Of a DNA stretch of 64,000 nucleotides, positions 43,120-54,059 are shown piece after piece. The notes under the pieces are model-generated. The model was not told where the DNA came from, ran no database searches, and saw only the letters and a program-made list of their open reading frames with translations. The stretch covers positions 1,178,001 to 1,242,000 of the forward strand of contig OX337237.1 of the NCBI GenBank assembly GCA_946965045.2, in the 5' to 3' direction. The translations under genes and the position numbers were made by a program. Each line of letters opens with the position of its first letter. Position 1 is the first letter of the stretch. This stretch comes from Epithemia pelagica. Its lineage: Eukaryota > Bacillariophyta > Bacillariophyceae > Surirellales > Surirellaceae.

Positions 43120-46100
43120 ATGAAGTGGTGGGGAGCCGTCCTGGGCCTTTGGTGGTCGTTGTGCGTGTCGGGGACGTGGGCCAGCCACACTCATCATGAT
43201 GGTGGTCCTCCTCCTTCGTTGGCACAACCCGTGACAAGCAGGTTGCGTGGTGGTGGTGGTCGACCCTTGTCCAATACAAAGAAAAAGGGTCCTCCCACCC
43301 GCATCGCTGGATACCGTGGAACGCAACAGGATTGGGTCCTGGACCAGTATTATTATGACCAAGAGTCCTTGTTGCTGCGAGAACCACCACGAGACTCGAC
43401 CACGAATGTCACCACCACAACGACAACGACAAGTCTGCCAGCCCCTTGGACGCTAGGGTATTCCTGGAATGTCAGCAAGGAGAGTCTGCAATGGAGGGTG
43501 TGTCACAACCACCCAAATAACGACCCATCCACAACCACAGCGAATACTAGTACTCCTACAACGAATACGACCGCACTGGTCTTGGCGTGGAATTCACAGG
43601 GACAGCCACTATTGCAACCCGTCACCGAACCAGTACAGCATTCTCTCCTTGGTCTCCCCATTTATGGCTTGTTTGGTGTCTATTCCGTCCCCTCGGGGCA
43701 CGTTTGGGTTTGGATTGCGGGGGCTGAAGCCGTTTATTCGGCACCGAGTCCACATCACGACCATAACCAAAACAATGGCAATAGTGATGCTCTCGATTCC
43801 TGGTGGACCATTGCCAAGGTGACGCGATTGCAATTGGTCCATGTTCCCTTCTCTTCCTCCACGACTACTCCACCATCGTCCCAAGAAGCACGACAGGTGC
43901 GCTTGTTGCGACAAGCCTTGCAAGATCATGACTGGTATTATTGTCCGCGTCCTCGTCGTCGTTCTTCGTCGTCGTCCACCGACCAACCCCCAATGGTCAT
44001 TCCCGACATGACACGGTCCTTACAAGACAATATAGCCCAACGTTCCAACCAACAACCACAACCAACCATTGGAGAGGACAAGAATGACAATGACGATGAG
44101 TCCTTGCTTTCCGCCTTGTCCTTTCCCGACGAGCGCTTTTTTTGGAATCAAGCCGTCTTGGAACCCGTCTGGCAGGCCTCCTTGTCGTCGTCTGGGTCGC
44201 ACAGCAGGGACTGGATACGATCCGTCTTGGTTCCCGTCACATCGGCCTTTGTGGGTATTTCGACGTCACACGATGACACTGACAATAACAACGACAACAC
44301 CAATACTGCTTCCTTGTCCTATCATCAACTCGTCGTGTCCCGTCGTTCCAAATGGCGGGCCGGAACGCGCTTTACCAAACGAGGGGCCAATGGCTTGGGC
44401 CAGGTGGCCAATTATGCCGAAACGGAACAAGTCGTCCTGGTACCAACAAGTACCAGCAAAATGGTGTGGTGTGCCAGTCATTTGCAGGTACGGGGCAGTA
44501 TTCCCTTGCATTGGAGTAGTCCGTCCGATATCAAAACCTATCGCCCCAAGGTCCGGATTGGGACCAATCCCCTGGCGCAAGCACGGGCCCTCCGACACCA
44601 TTTGCTTGATTTGGTACAACGACATGTCGTTGTCGTACCATCCGTGCGTCCTCGTCCCACCACCACTACGACAAGGAGTCCCAGCCTGGTCTTGCTCAAT
44701 TTGGTCGATCAAAAACACGATCAAGGACGACTCGGACGGACCATGGATGCGGTTCTGCAGGCCGTTTTGAATGTCTATGAAACAAACCTACCATCCATCT
44801 CCAACAACAACAACAACAATAATACCATGACCACACCGGACGAGTGGACAACCAGAATGGGGGAAACGAAGAATGACAGCACTCTCGAGGCGTCCCTCGT
44901 GAACCAGAACGACCACAATATTGAAAAGGACCACAACGACCCGTTTCTCTTGTTGCAGCAATTGAATTCCCAAACGATTCATCACGAATGGTTTGATTTT
45001 CATGCCAAGGTCAAGGGTGGCAAATGGGATGTTGGTCTCGAGTCCTTGTGGCAAACCATGAAACCCATGGTACAAGACCATTCCTACTTTTGTGCCTCCT
45101 TGGACATGAACAACAACAATGACGAACAGGAGTGGCACGTGTACGATTGGCAAACGGGGATTGTGCGAACCAATTGTATGGATTGTTTGGATCGGACCAA
45201 TGTCGTGCAAGGACTCTTTGCCAAACATGTCTTGGAGGAACAATTGGACCGAGTGGCGACCCAGTTTGGACCCAACGACTCGCCGTTGTGGACGGACGCG
45301 TCTCAAGTCGCCCATCGACTCTTGTGGGCCGACAATGCCGATGCCATGTCCCGGTTGTATGCCGGCACACCGGCTCTCAAGGGCGATTATACCCGGACCG
45401 GACAACGTACCAAAAAGGGTGCCTTGGACGATGGCGTCAATTCCGTCCAACGATATTATCTCAACAACTTTATGGATGCGGATCGACAAGAAGGCATTGA
45501 CTTGCTCTTGGGTGATGTCAAACGGCCCTTTGGAGACACGGATGACGACGACGACGACATGGTGGACATGGAGCAGGACGACACCGACACTGGCACTCCC
45601 CTGGATTTTGTCCGAAGTCTCTTGACCGGAGCCTCGCCCTTTTCAGCCGCCCCATCGCCGTCTGTTTATGGTAATCATGGATCAGAAGTGAACCATCCGG
45701 GATTGAGCAGTAGCAGCAAGTTTTTATCCACCAATGGGGGTGCCCTGGCCTCCACAACCCATTCAAGTACAACGGCGACATTGCTACAATTACCATGGCT
45801 TCCCGGAGATTTGAGAGGACAAGTGCAAAATCTCGTGACACAGCATGCCTCGACACGAACGGAACAAGATTCCTTGCGGGCCATGGACCATCGTGCGGCC
45901 CGTGACCAACCTTGGTGGGTGGTGACCGAGGATGAAACGGACGAAGAAGAAGAACCACAGAAAACGACACTTGAACCTAATAGCGCCGAGACAACACAAG
46001 GCATGGATTCCTCCTTTTCCATGAGTCACAATCATCCTCATTTGTTGGGCGCGGTTTTGGCCGTGACATTTTTGTGGGATAGTTCCAAGGGTCCCTACCT

Positions 46101-46149
46101 ATTGGCGGCCCTCGTCATGGGAATCTCGGGTTGGGCCTTGTTCGAATAG
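43120..46149 (+). CDS. SAC-domain phosphoinositide phosphatase, secretory-pathway membrane protein
   Basis: 1009 residues from ATG 43120. It probably removes a phosphate from phosphoinositides. The catalytic P-loop RTNCMDCLDRTN fits CX5R(T/S), with catalytic Cys at about residue 686. Upstream, GTRFTKRGANGLGQVANYAETEQ is the conserved SAC core segment. The start MKWWGAVLGLWWSLCV...TWAS is a good signal peptide. A C-terminal hydrophobic stretch (LLGAVLAVTFLW...LLAALVMGISGWALFE) could be one or two membrane segments, as in Sac1 of ER/Golgi. Several N/T/D-rich insertions lengthen it relative to Sac1 (about 600 residues). Earlier codons in this frame lack an ATG. The N-terminal signal peptide is not typical of Sac1, so topology could differ. 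Confidence 0.88.
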   Translation: MKWWGAVLGLWWSLCVSGTWASHTHHDGGPPPSLAQPVTSRLRGGGGRPLSNTKKKGPPTRIAGYRGTQQDWVLDQYYYDQESLLLREPPRDSTTNVTTTTTTTSLPAPWTLGYSWNVSKESLQWRVCHNHPNNDPSTTTANTSTPTTNTTALVLAWNSQGQPLLQPVTEPVQHSLLGLPIYGLFGVYSVPSGHVWVWIAGAEAVYSAPSPHHDHNQNNGNSDALDSWWTIAKVTRLQLVHVPFSSSTTTPPSSQEARQVRLLRQALQDHDWYYCPRPRRRSSSSSTDQPPMVIPDMTRSLQDNIAQRSNQQPQPTIGEDKNDNDDESLLSALSFPDERFFWNQAVLEPVWQASLSSSGSHSRDWIRSVLVPVTSAFVGISTSHDDTDNNNDNTNTASLSYHQLVVSRRSKWRAGTRFTKRGANGLGQVANYAETEQVVLVPTSTSKMVWCASHLQVRGSIPLHWSSPSDIKTYRPKVRIGTNPLAQARALRHHLLDLVQRHVVVVPSVRPRPTTTTTRSPSLVLLNLVDQKHDQGRLGRTMDAVLQAVLNVYETNLPSISNNNNNNNTMTTPDEWTTRMGETKNDSTLEASLVNQNDHNIEKDHNDPFLLLQQLNSQTIHHEWFDFHAKVKGGKWDVGLESLWQTMKPMVQDHSYFCASLDMNNNNDEQEWHVYDWQTGIVRTNCMDCLDRTNVVQGLFAKHVLEEQLDRVATQFGPNDSPLWTDASQVAHRLLWADNADAMSRLYAGTPALKGDYTRTGQRTKKGALDDGVNSVQRYYLNNFMDADRQEGIDLLLGDVKRPFGDTDDDDDDMVDMEQDDTDTGTPLDFVRSLLTGASPFSAAPSPSVYGNHGSEVNHPGLSSSSKFLSTNGGALASTTHSSTTATLLQLPWLPGDLRGQVQNLVTQHASTRTEQDSLRAMDHRAARDQPWWVVTEDETDEEEEPQKTTLEPNSAETTQGMDSSFSMSHNHPHLLGAVLAVTFLWDSSKGPYLLAALVMGISGWALFE

Positions 46150-46858
46150 AAACAACGCACACGGACCAACGATTTGAGTGGACGCCATTCGTTTGATACC
46201 CTCTGTTGTATCCTTGAAAGCCCACCTACCAATTGGAATCCACATTGTCATGGTGTGGAAGGCAAACTTGTGTGTGCTCCGTCTTGAGGGAAGACAAGAC
46301 CTGTAGGAGGGTCTGACAACTGAGCTAAGTTCTTCCTGATATTGATCAGGCATACATATACTATTAAAATATAGAGGTACATGCACTCCCGTAGTAGTGC
46401 ACACTACTCCTATTTAAATTCTACTCCTTCTATGTAAGAAGAAAGAATACATGTCCCTCTGTTTCATGGTCAATAGCCACTACTCGTACCCAATTCTCGC
46501 GTCACACAATCACGCTCGACCAGAAGGTCGCTCTACTTGTACCATTGCTTATACAATGCGTATGCATGAACCACCCTCGTCTTTGGAAACAGAATGGGGA
46601 ACGGAACTGAAGTGACCGCACCGAGCTAATATGAAAATGCTATTACCCCGTATAGCAAGCCAATAGAAATGTGAGACGAACAAGTTAGTCTGATATACAA
46701 AAGTCCGTAGATCACCGGCTGGCCGCAAGTACCTGGGTATAGCTCGCTTGTTTCCAAGGCAAACACTGAAGATGCTCGTTAACCGTCGCGTCTCGTTGCG
46801 GTTCCATCGATGGTCCATCATGTTCTCGGTTTGTGGTGGCGGGGACTGGTGATGGTCA
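46150..46858. other. Convergent 3' intergenic interval
   Basis: 709 bp between two convergently transcribed genes; nothing recognised. Confidence 0.5.
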
Positions 46859-49800
46859 TCACCGTCTCCTCGTTCCTTCCATTGTTGGTTCTTGATGCCG
46901 CCGCAAAAAGTCTTGAACGGCGCCATGAAGTGCATCTCGTTGAGGATCAAAGGGTTGTTGCTCCTTTTTCATTTCCTCCAACACGTACTGAATCCATTGC
47001 ACTTTGACCGATGGGTCGTATGCGTGGGAATTGTGAACAATGCAATGCAATACATGATTAAAGGTACAGATATTGGGCACCAACACCCTGTGATGAGGAG
47101 GTGGGGGGACACGGAATTCTTCGTCGTCTTGTGGCAAGGGCCTCTTGTCGTTGGATGGATCCGGCGGCACAGTATGGGATGGTCGTGGCTCTTGTCGCAT
47201 GCGGTACCACAAGTTCCATACATGATCCATGGCATTGGCAGTAGTTTGAGGGGAATATGCCCAACATTCCAAAACAATATTGTAGGAAACCACATTGGGA
47301 CACACGGATGGCAAGGCTCCCAATTGATTCAACCAGTCTTCGGCCTGTTGGGCCGCCGATCGAGACGGTTCGGACGACAATGACGCAGGGGCCGCATTCG
47401 TTGGATGTTCCAAGGATGGATTTCTTCCTCCCAAATCGGCCCAAACGGAATGAAGACAGGTCTTGAGACAAAAATTCAAGAGGGAATCATTGGGTTCCAA
47501 TTCGGTATCTCCCTTTTGTTGACTGGCCGTCAAGACTTGGTTCAAGAGTTCTTGTACCAGTGCCAGATTGGCAGTGCGTCCTACGGCACAAATCGTACGA
47601 GTATACAAATGCAACTTGGTGGGACCGTCTCCTGGATACGGTCCCAAACGGTCCGTGCCGTCATTTGTCGTTATCGTCATGGCTTGTTGCAAGGCTGTCA
47701 CGGCTTGATTTGCCGCATGGGTATTCCAATCTTCGGACATGGATTGGATCATGGAGACAGGGTCTCGAATGGTCCGTTGACTGCGTTCCCATACATTGAT
47801 TCGTGCCATGTACGAAAACCGGTTGGGTTGAAATAAGCATTGTCGGGCCGCAGTACGTGTGTCATTGTTGTTGTTGTCGTCGTCGTTCACAGTGTTGGAA
47901 GTTGGATTCTGCAACGGCCACATGTCCACGTGCTGTGGCAACCTTTCTTGGTATGGTGGTGGTTCTTCTTCTTGTGGTTGTGCTTGTGCGTCGGTCGTCG
48001 TTGTTGCCGCAATGGGACGGAAATGTTGCGGCGCCGTGGTAAATTCGTGCCAGAGCAATTCCAATTCTCGGGCAGCCACGGGCTGAGAAAAGGATTCGAC
48101 CATGGCGGCTCGGGCCCAGGCATTGAGAATGACATTGTAATGGTGCATGGTCGGAAGAATCGTATCGTCGTCGTCGTCCAGTGTCATCATGTGACGCAAG
48201 GTATCGGTCGCCTTTTGTGGTTGATTGGCCTTGGACCAGGCATCCATGACAATCCCAAAGACGTGAGGACTTGGACGCAAATCCGTTTGGTCGGTATGGA
48301 TATTGTTGTTGTTGTTGTTTATGTTGTTGGTGGTAGGGGTCGTTTCGGCAGTTTGTTTTTGTTGTTGATACAATTCCAAAAGCAAATGCAAGAGTTGTTC
48401 GCACACTTGTGCCGCAGCTTGATGGGGATCTTCTTCTGCTTCTTCTCCCGGAAGATGATGATGTTTTGTTGGAGACGGTCCGTGTGGTGATTGTGGTGGT
48501 TTTCGGGGACCCGCCCGCACCAATGGTTGTTTGGACAGGGCCGTCATGAGAGTCCCAAACGAGGTCACGTCGGGATGACAGTGTGGATTCCGACCAGACT
48601 TGTAATCATCAATCATGGTTTCAAACAAGGCTTGGACTTGATCCACCCGTCGTTTGTCGTGTCGCGCATGGGCATGCATGAGTTGATTGAACAACCGGGG
48701 TGTCAAGGAAAAGGGCACGACCGGTACACGACGAGACGACGAAGAAGCAGAAGAAGAGGATGTGGTTGGTGAGTGCTCCTGCGTTTGTTGTGCCGCCGTT
48801 GCCGCGGCGACTCGAGACCGCAAGTCATTGAGCACGTCATGCGCCCGATTCCAATACCCGGCACGGGTCAAACGAGTCAAAATCATGGAAACAGCCTGTT
48901 CCGTGGGTGCCAATCGGGCGGGTTGTCCCAATTGCTGATAGAGGGGCAACCAGATTGTTTGCAACAAGGCTTGCATTTGCAAGGGAGGTTGCTGCGCCGA
49001 ATGGGGAGAAGAAGAGGGTGTCTGGGACCACGCCTCCAAGAGTTGCATCAAGAGGTTGGCCGTGGGAGGGACGGACAAATTGCCGTGTCGAAATAAGCGA
49101 ACATAGTGATGCAAATAGGCGTGGGCATAGTGTGGTTTTCCAAAGTGACTGGCGTGTTCCATCAACATGGTCAAGATGCGATATTCGGGCGTCCATGGAA
49201 TGGCTTGATGATGCGGATCCAAGGCCTGCATGACATTGGTATGCAACAAGGACCATTGTTCCTCATCCAAGGGTCGAAAGAGGCCAGTTGTTGTTGTTGT
49301 TGTTGGTGGTGGTGGTGTGGTAGTAGCTGCTGGACGGTCCGGATCATCCGTCGTCGTGTGTGGCGACGACACGAACAACAAGTTTTGAAAAAAGGCGTGC
49401 ACGGCTTTGCATCGTGTCACATCTGTATCGGTGGCGGCAATCATGTGACAGGCGGCCATCCATCGTTCTCGACTCCACGCGGCGTCGTCCGACGACGAGG
49501 ATAAATGAGCAAAATCCATGGCCGACCATATATGGGGTCGCATCGTTCGCCAAAAGACTTTGGGGCTCGCGTGTTGACTGTGACGACGCTTGTCGTTGTC
49601 GTCCTTCGTCTTGGTCGTTTTCGTCTGGTCACTTGTGTTGGTCTTGGGATTCCGAGTGTTGTGGGACCTGTCATGATTGTCGACTGGATTCCATGATTGG
49701 TTTTCTTGTTGCGGATTCGGTTCGACCAAAAGGGAGGAAGAGGAGGAGGCATGCACATCGGTGGATGCCGCTCGATGAAACGTCTTGTTATTGTGGTTGT

Positions 49801-50011
49801 TGCTTCTTGGTACTCGTACAACAGGGTAGGAATGGATGGACGACGACGACGACCACCTGGACAACAACAAACAGACATGTCGTTGTTGTTGTTGTCTTGG
49901 TGGGCTTTGAATCCAACAAGGCACCGAAAACGAAGAATTGGTCACACTACATCGACGAGTCCATGGTGGTGGTGGTCTGCTTCGAATCCCACCACGACCA
50001 TGAAACCACAT
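46859..50011 (-). CDS. Pentatricopeptide-repeat (PPR) protein, organelle-targeted
   Basis: 1050 residues, single exon, ATG 50011. The N-terminus is Arg/Ser-rich without acidic residues (MWFHGRGGIRSRPPPPWTRR), suiting a mitochondrial targeting peptide. PPR-type helices are visible at HPDVTSFGTLMTALSK, SPHVFGIVMDAWSKANQ, TMHHYNVILNAWARAA, NVVSYNIVLECWAYS and NICTFNHVLHCIVHN, each with the plant/alga-like pattern of a pair of helices per 35 residues. Spacer insertions are Q/T/N-rich. The family binds organellar RNA in a sequence-specific way; the target is unknown. It is divergent from the fibrillin-like gene at 50630. Confidence 0.85.
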   Translation of the reverse strand: MWFHGRGGIRSRPPPPWTRRCSVTNSSFSVPCWIQSPPRQQQQRHVCLLLSRWSSSSSIHSYPVVRVPRSNNHNNKTFHRAASTDVHASSSSSLLVEPNPQQENQSWNPVDNHDRSHNTRNPKTNTSDQTKTTKTKDDNDKRRHSQHASPKVFWRTMRPHIWSAMDFAHLSSSSDDAAWSRERWMAACHMIAATDTDVTRCKAVHAFFQNLLFVSSPHTTTDDPDRPAATTTPPPPTTTTTTGLFRPLDEEQWSLLHTNVMQALDPHHQAIPWTPEYRILTMLMEHASHFGKPHYAHAYLHHYVRLFRHGNLSVPPTANLLMQLLEAWSQTPSSSPHSAQQPPLQMQALLQTIWLPLYQQLGQPARLAPTEQAVSMILTRLTRAGYWNRAHDVLNDLRSRVAAATAAQQTQEHSPTTSSSSASSSSRRVPVVPFSLTPRLFNQLMHAHARHDKRRVDQVQALFETMIDDYKSGRNPHCHPDVTSFGTLMTALSKQPLVRAGPRKPPQSPHGPSPTKHHHLPGEEAEEDPHQAAAQVCEQLLHLLLELYQQQKQTAETTPTTNNINNNNNNIHTDQTDLRPSPHVFGIVMDAWSKANQPQKATDTLRHMMTLDDDDDTILPTMHHYNVILNAWARAAMVESFSQPVAARELELLWHEFTTAPQHFRPIAATTTTDAQAQPQEEEPPPYQERLPQHVDMWPLQNPTSNTVNDDDNNNNDTRTAARQCLFQPNRFSYMARINVWERSQRTIRDPVSMIQSMSEDWNTHAANQAVTALQQAMTITTNDGTDRLGPYPGDGPTKLHLYTRTICAVGRTANLALVQELLNQVLTASQQKGDTELEPNDSLLNFCLKTCLHSVWADLGGRNPSLEHPTNAAPASLSSEPSRSAAQQAEDWLNQLGALPSVCPNVVSYNIVLECWAYSPQTTANAMDHVWNLWYRMRQEPRPSHTVPPDPSNDKRPLPQDDEEFRVPPPPHHRVLVPNICTFNHVLHCIVHNSHAYDPSVKVQWIQYVLEEMKKEQQPFDPQRDALHGAVQDFLRRHQEPTMEGTRRR

Positions 50012-50629
50012 GATGATGATGATGCTCTGCTCTTCTCGTTCTTTCTAAAAGTATTAGTAGCGATGTGGTGAAGAGGGAACCAAACCAAGAAACCGCAGGA
50101 ACGATCCAAAACTCGAATCCATCCGAAAGGAAGCACCACGTCCACTGGAACTTTTTGGAACGGACATGTACCAAACTATCGTTCGATCGTTCGTCCGTTA
50201 ACGTTTCGTTTGTTGGTTGCCTTCTACCGATTGGATCTTTGTCTTTTGTGGTTCTCCTCTCATCAATATCCAGGATCCATTCTCTCGAATGTCGTGATTG
50301 ATTTCCTTCTCTTCTTGGCGTCAACTCTATCAACGACATGTACCAAGAGAGAATGGGATCTTTGTTTGGTCTGCACGACGTCCGTAACCCATCGAACCGC
50401 CAGTCCGTTCATGGACCGGCGTTTGATCGGTGTCGCGCGCCGAGCCCCACTTTATGTTTCGCGGCGCACCTCGACACAACTTGACGTCGGTATCTTTTGT
50501 GGGTGTGTGTGGTTCGCATCGCATCGAGCGGTTGCTGGGGACTCTGGAACGTCGTCTGGAGATCCAACCATTCTATTAGTGTTAGTACTGCACCATTTTC
50601 CTTGAAAACGAGCGAATGACAAATAAATC
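50012..50629. promoter_or_regulatory. Bidirectional promoter interval
   Basis: 618 bp between the start codons of two divergent genes (PPR protein and fibrillin-like protein). No specific element was identified. Confidence 0.5.
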
Positions 50630-52135
50630 ATGAGACAACAATTCATGTCGATCAACGCGGGGGGTCGTCGACCTTGCGGAAGCATTAGGACAAGATTCGA
50701 CCCAACGACAACGAGGTCCCATCCTGTATCCGGAATTGTCTTGGTGGTGTTCTTGTTGCTGGTGTCGAACGTGTCCTCTCTGAACCAACCACCACCACTG
50801 TCGCCGTTCCCACCAACAACACCACAACCTTCCAAATCACCAAAAAGTCAATGCCCCCACATCAATGCTCCAGAGGATCCTAGTAGTAGTACTACCACTA
50901 CACGTCGGACATGGATGCGGCAATCGCTCGTGTGGGGACTGTTCACCACCACCACTACACTAGCCACCAAAGCCACTTCCGCGACAGCCGCCGCAGCAAC
51001 ACCACCAGATTCATCATTCTTGTCGTTGGACGAATTGGCCCGGCAATTGACGCACGATTTGACCGTGGGTGCGACCAACCAGGGATCGTACTTGTTGACG
51101 GGGGATTTGAATCCAGCCTTGTTTCAAGACGACTGTCAATTTATCGATCCCACGACCCGTGTCACGAGTGTCCAACGCTATCAACAAGCGGTCCGGCACT
51201 TGTTTGACGCCAAACGATCGACGGTGGAAGTGTTGACACCCCTCGTCGTCGACCCGGATTCCCACACCATTTCCACCACGTTCCGGTCTCGAGGAGTTTT
51301 GCAATTGCCGTGGAATCCCTATATCACGGCGTACGAATCCACCTTGGTCTATCGTGTTTCCGAAACGACGGGATTGATTGAGGAACAGCGACAAACCTGG
51401 ACCAAATCCGTGGTCCAAGCCGTGCGGGAAACGGTGACACCCACCCTGTATACACCTCCTCCCAAATCCTCCGCACCCCCACCCACGAACGAACCCGCCA
51501 TGGTCACACGCTTGTTTGACTTGTGCAATGGTCGACGTCCCACGGAATACAGTGCGCAAGAACGCACGGAAATTACCATGCTTCTCAATGCCCTGGAACA
51601 GGACGACCAAGCATCACCCAAAGTCGATTGGGATCCCTCCTTGACGCAAGGATCCTGGCAACTCGTCTTTTTGGAACCGGGTCCCAACGGCGGTGGCGTC
51701 GATCGACGGGTCCCCCTCTTTCCCGAATTGGGTTGGAATGATCAATATCAAATTTTTGGCGTGGACGAGACCGTCTACACCACCTTGCCGAATCCCGCAC
51801 CAAATCGCCTGGTCAATATTGGACAAGTGTGGGGACCCAACTTGTACGTTCGTGTCTTGGGAACCTTTGCCGAGGTGGATCCCACGGCCACGGCCAGTCC
51901 CAAACGATTGCAAGCCGATATCACGTCGGGACAAGTGTGTTGGCAACAACCAGCCGCACAATCACGACGACAATCTTCCACTCCTCTGGTGGTGCGTTCG
52001 GAATCGTGTCTGGACTTGCCCATTCAAGGGATGGGCTTGTTTGATTCCTTGTATTTGGGACCTCGCTTGCGGACGTTGCGAAATATCAATGGTACCGGGG
52101 CACGGGGCATTCAAATTCGCATGACGCAATCCTGA
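50630..52135 (+). CDS. Plastid DUF2358-plus-PAP/fibrillin-like protein, probably thylakoid lumenal
   Basis: 501 residues from ATG 50630. The N-terminus has a signal peptide (GIVLVVFLLLVSNVSS) as needed to enter a complex plastid, then a Ser/Thr/Pro-rich transit-like region. A twin-arginine segment follows (RRTWMRQSLVWGLF...ATAAAA) that looks like a thylakoid-lumen Tat signal. The first mature domain (LTHDLTVG...LFQDDCQFIDPTTRVTSVQRYQQAV) resembles DUF2358/SnoaL-like folds. The second (LFDLCNGRRPTEYSAQERTEITMLLNALE...GSWQLVFLEPG) resembles PAP/fibrillin lipid-associated proteins. Members bind isoprenoids or lipids at thylakoids or plastoglobules. The three-part targeting and two-domain order are read directly; the role is inferred. 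Confidence 0.78.
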   Translation: MRQQFMSINAGGRRPCGSIRTRFDPTTTRSHPVSGIVLVVFLLLVSNVSSLNQPPPLSPFPPTTPQPSKSPKSQCPHINAPEDPSSSTTTTRRTWMRQSLVWGLFTTTTTLATKATSATAAAATPPDSSFLSLDELARQLTHDLTVGATNQGSYLLTGDLNPALFQDDCQFIDPTTRVTSVQRYQQAVRHLFDAKRSTVEVLTPLVVDPDSHTISTTFRSRGVLQLPWNPYITAYESTLVYRVSETTGLIEEQRQTWTKSVVQAVRETVTPTLYTPPPKSSAPPPTNEPAMVTRLFDLCNGRRPTEYSAQERTEITMLLNALEQDDQASPKVDWDPSLTQGSWQLVFLEPGPNGGGVDRRVPLFPELGWNDQYQIFGVDETVYTTLPNPAPNRLVNIGQVWGPNLYVRVLGTFAEVDPTATASPKRLQADITSGQVCWQQPAAQSRRQSSTPLVVRSESCLDLPIQGMGLFDSLYLGPRLRTLRNINGTGARGIQIRMTQS

Positions 52136-52615
52136 TAACAACAACAACAACGGCGGTGGTGACGACAGCGACGACAAGAGCAACCACCAGCGACAATCAC
52201 AAGGAATCCATTTTAGTGTCATTTGATATACAAAACATCCATTCCCTAAATCAAGAATCACAACCCCGTTCCATCGGATGGACGGTGCAACTTGTTGTGT
52301 GTATGTCCTACTACATAGAATATATGCTTGTTTTACAAACATTCTACTTGTGACAGATCCATCCACTCCATCCTATTATACCAAGCCAACAAAGCAGTGT
52401 GAGTGAGTGAGTTCCATTCTTTGGGACATTCCTTCTCCTGCTTCTTATTTGGCATGGAGCATCTCATCGCAGACACGATCGGAGAGTATCGCATCGCAGA
52501 CATGGACACACAAATCTCCTGATCTGCAACCCTTCGAATGACAACAAGGTTTGTGCCGTCAAAATAGTGTGTCTATTCAAAACATTTAAGGAAGGTACCA
52601 CATTGTCATTTGAAT
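52136..52615. other. Intergenic interval with no supported gene
   Basis: 480 bp; CAA-rich start after the fibrillin-like stop, otherwise nothing recognised. Confidence 0.45.
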
Positions 52616-52990
52616 GATCTTTCGTGATCACACCTGTGCACGTGTGTCTTGTCTGCCAAATGGTATTGGACAGCTTGCCACCTAGCCCAGTATTTCTTCG
52701 ATCGAACCATATCCGGCACCAACACTTTGGGTGTCCTGGACGACTCAGTGTGATGGAGCCACTTGTTCTCAAACTCTGCAACAAATCAAACTACCTTGTG
52801 CGTGTTCCTTCACAATGTCGTTGTCCACAATAGTCGAGCTGGACAAAATCTTGTACCGTACATTACTCAAATGACCGTACGTTTCGCGTTCTGTCTCATT
52901 CCCAAAAGCACCACGGTCCAACCACAATCCTGGCGAATCCAACGAGACACGCAGAATGCTTCCTGTGTGTCAGTGTCACGGTGGAATATT
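52616..52990 (-). pseudogene. Possible decayed coding remnant
   Basis: On the minus strand protein-like segments follow each other in different frames: one with HRDTDTQEAFCVSRWIRQDCG, one with ETYGHLSNVRYKILSSSTIV, and one with ENKWLHHTESSRTPKVLVPD. The compositions look coding, but each frame is closed by stops and the junctions do not form sensible introns (one candidate would be only 19 bases). No family is recognised. It lies just beyond the 3' end of NAA38 on the same strand. Confidence 0.3.
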
Positions 52991-53012
52991 CTATCCACTT
53001 CCTGGTAGTCTC

Positions 53013-53519
53013 TTAGGATTCACTCTTGTCCTGGCTATTCAAGGCCAACCCTCCACCACCAATCTTTTGGTGATAGACAGTTGCCGCAATTTCAACCTTG
53101 GCAATGTGTCGACCGGGCAGCATGGCTTGTTGCAATCGACGAATGACAGTCTTGGTGGTGGTATTGCTGCTCGTACTATCGTTGGTATAATCAGACGACG
53201 AAATGGACCGTCGTTCGACGCAATCGGCCAAAATAATATTCTTCCTGAAATAAATAAAATTCATGTCAGAGAGACATGATGAGAAGATCATCCCTTGCAT
53301 CCCGGATCATCTCCAACCCGCAATGGATTGTCAGGACGACGACGACCAAAACGACGCAACGTACATTCGATCAATGCAGACAAATCGACCCGTGGCCGTT
53401 CGTCCATCGGACATGGTACAGTGAATGCGACAGCCGAGCAATTGGAAGACGACTTCCTTATTGTGCTTGGCCTCCGATTCAGACGATGGAGTGGTCGTTC
53501 CTGTTGGCGTAGCAGTCAT
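53013..53519 (-). CDS. NAA38: LSm-domain protein NAA38 (NatC auxiliary subunit), two exons
   Basis: The model is complement(join(53013..53244, 53365..53519)), 128 residues, with a 120-base GTACGT...TTTCAG intron. Splicing completes an ATG methionine codon across the junction. The first exon gives the Sm1 motif (LLGCRIHCTMSDGRTATGRFVCIDR). The second gives the remainder of the Sm fold (NIILADCVERR) and an AMLPGRHIAKVEI motif, matching the LSMD1/NAA38 pattern VPGxHIVxxE. In other eukaryotes NAA38 assists the NatC complex in N-terminal acetylation of ML/MI/MF proteins. The 18-residue C-terminal tail after the Sm fold is G/S-rich. Length suits the family. Confidence 0.85.
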
Positions 53520-54059
53520 TGTGCAACGACACCGGATTCGTCAAGAAACACAGAGGGGGTATCACGAACTCGATTCTCGAACGGCAGCAACACAACGGCG
53601 GCAACATAAAGGAAAACGTCGCGGTGAGTTGACTGACAGGAATATTGTCCGTAAAGGTTAAGAACTGTTTCGTCAGTAAAAAGACCTACATACAGTCTGG
53701 GGATTTTGGCGATCGCATCGACATGCAGTCGCGCTATCCATGGTACTGATTTCGGTATAGTAGTAGCTAGAAATTTCCCGATGCCTCTAAGTATCCGAAT
53801 CGCGCGAGCCGCGGTCGCAGGTGGTGCGGACACACAAGTTGATGTTTTGATGGTTCTCTGATCTGTGGATGACGATGGTCTGTGAGACGATTTGATAGAG
53901 AGCAGACACTTTTCCTTCTGCAAGTTCTTGTGTTGGTTTGCTGATGTGATATGTTGGTGTTTTCCGGTAACGAGTTTACATGTAAATCACTACGAAGAAG
54001 AAGAAGAAGATCATATCCTCCACAAGACGCAGCAGCAGCGGTGCAGGAGGCTGGTCCGA
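53520..54059. promoter_or_regulatory. Intergenic interval between divergent genes
   Basis: 540 bp separating NAA38 (minus) from the membrane protein (plus). The downstream reading frame is open from about 53892 but without an ATG until 54060. Confidence 0.4.
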
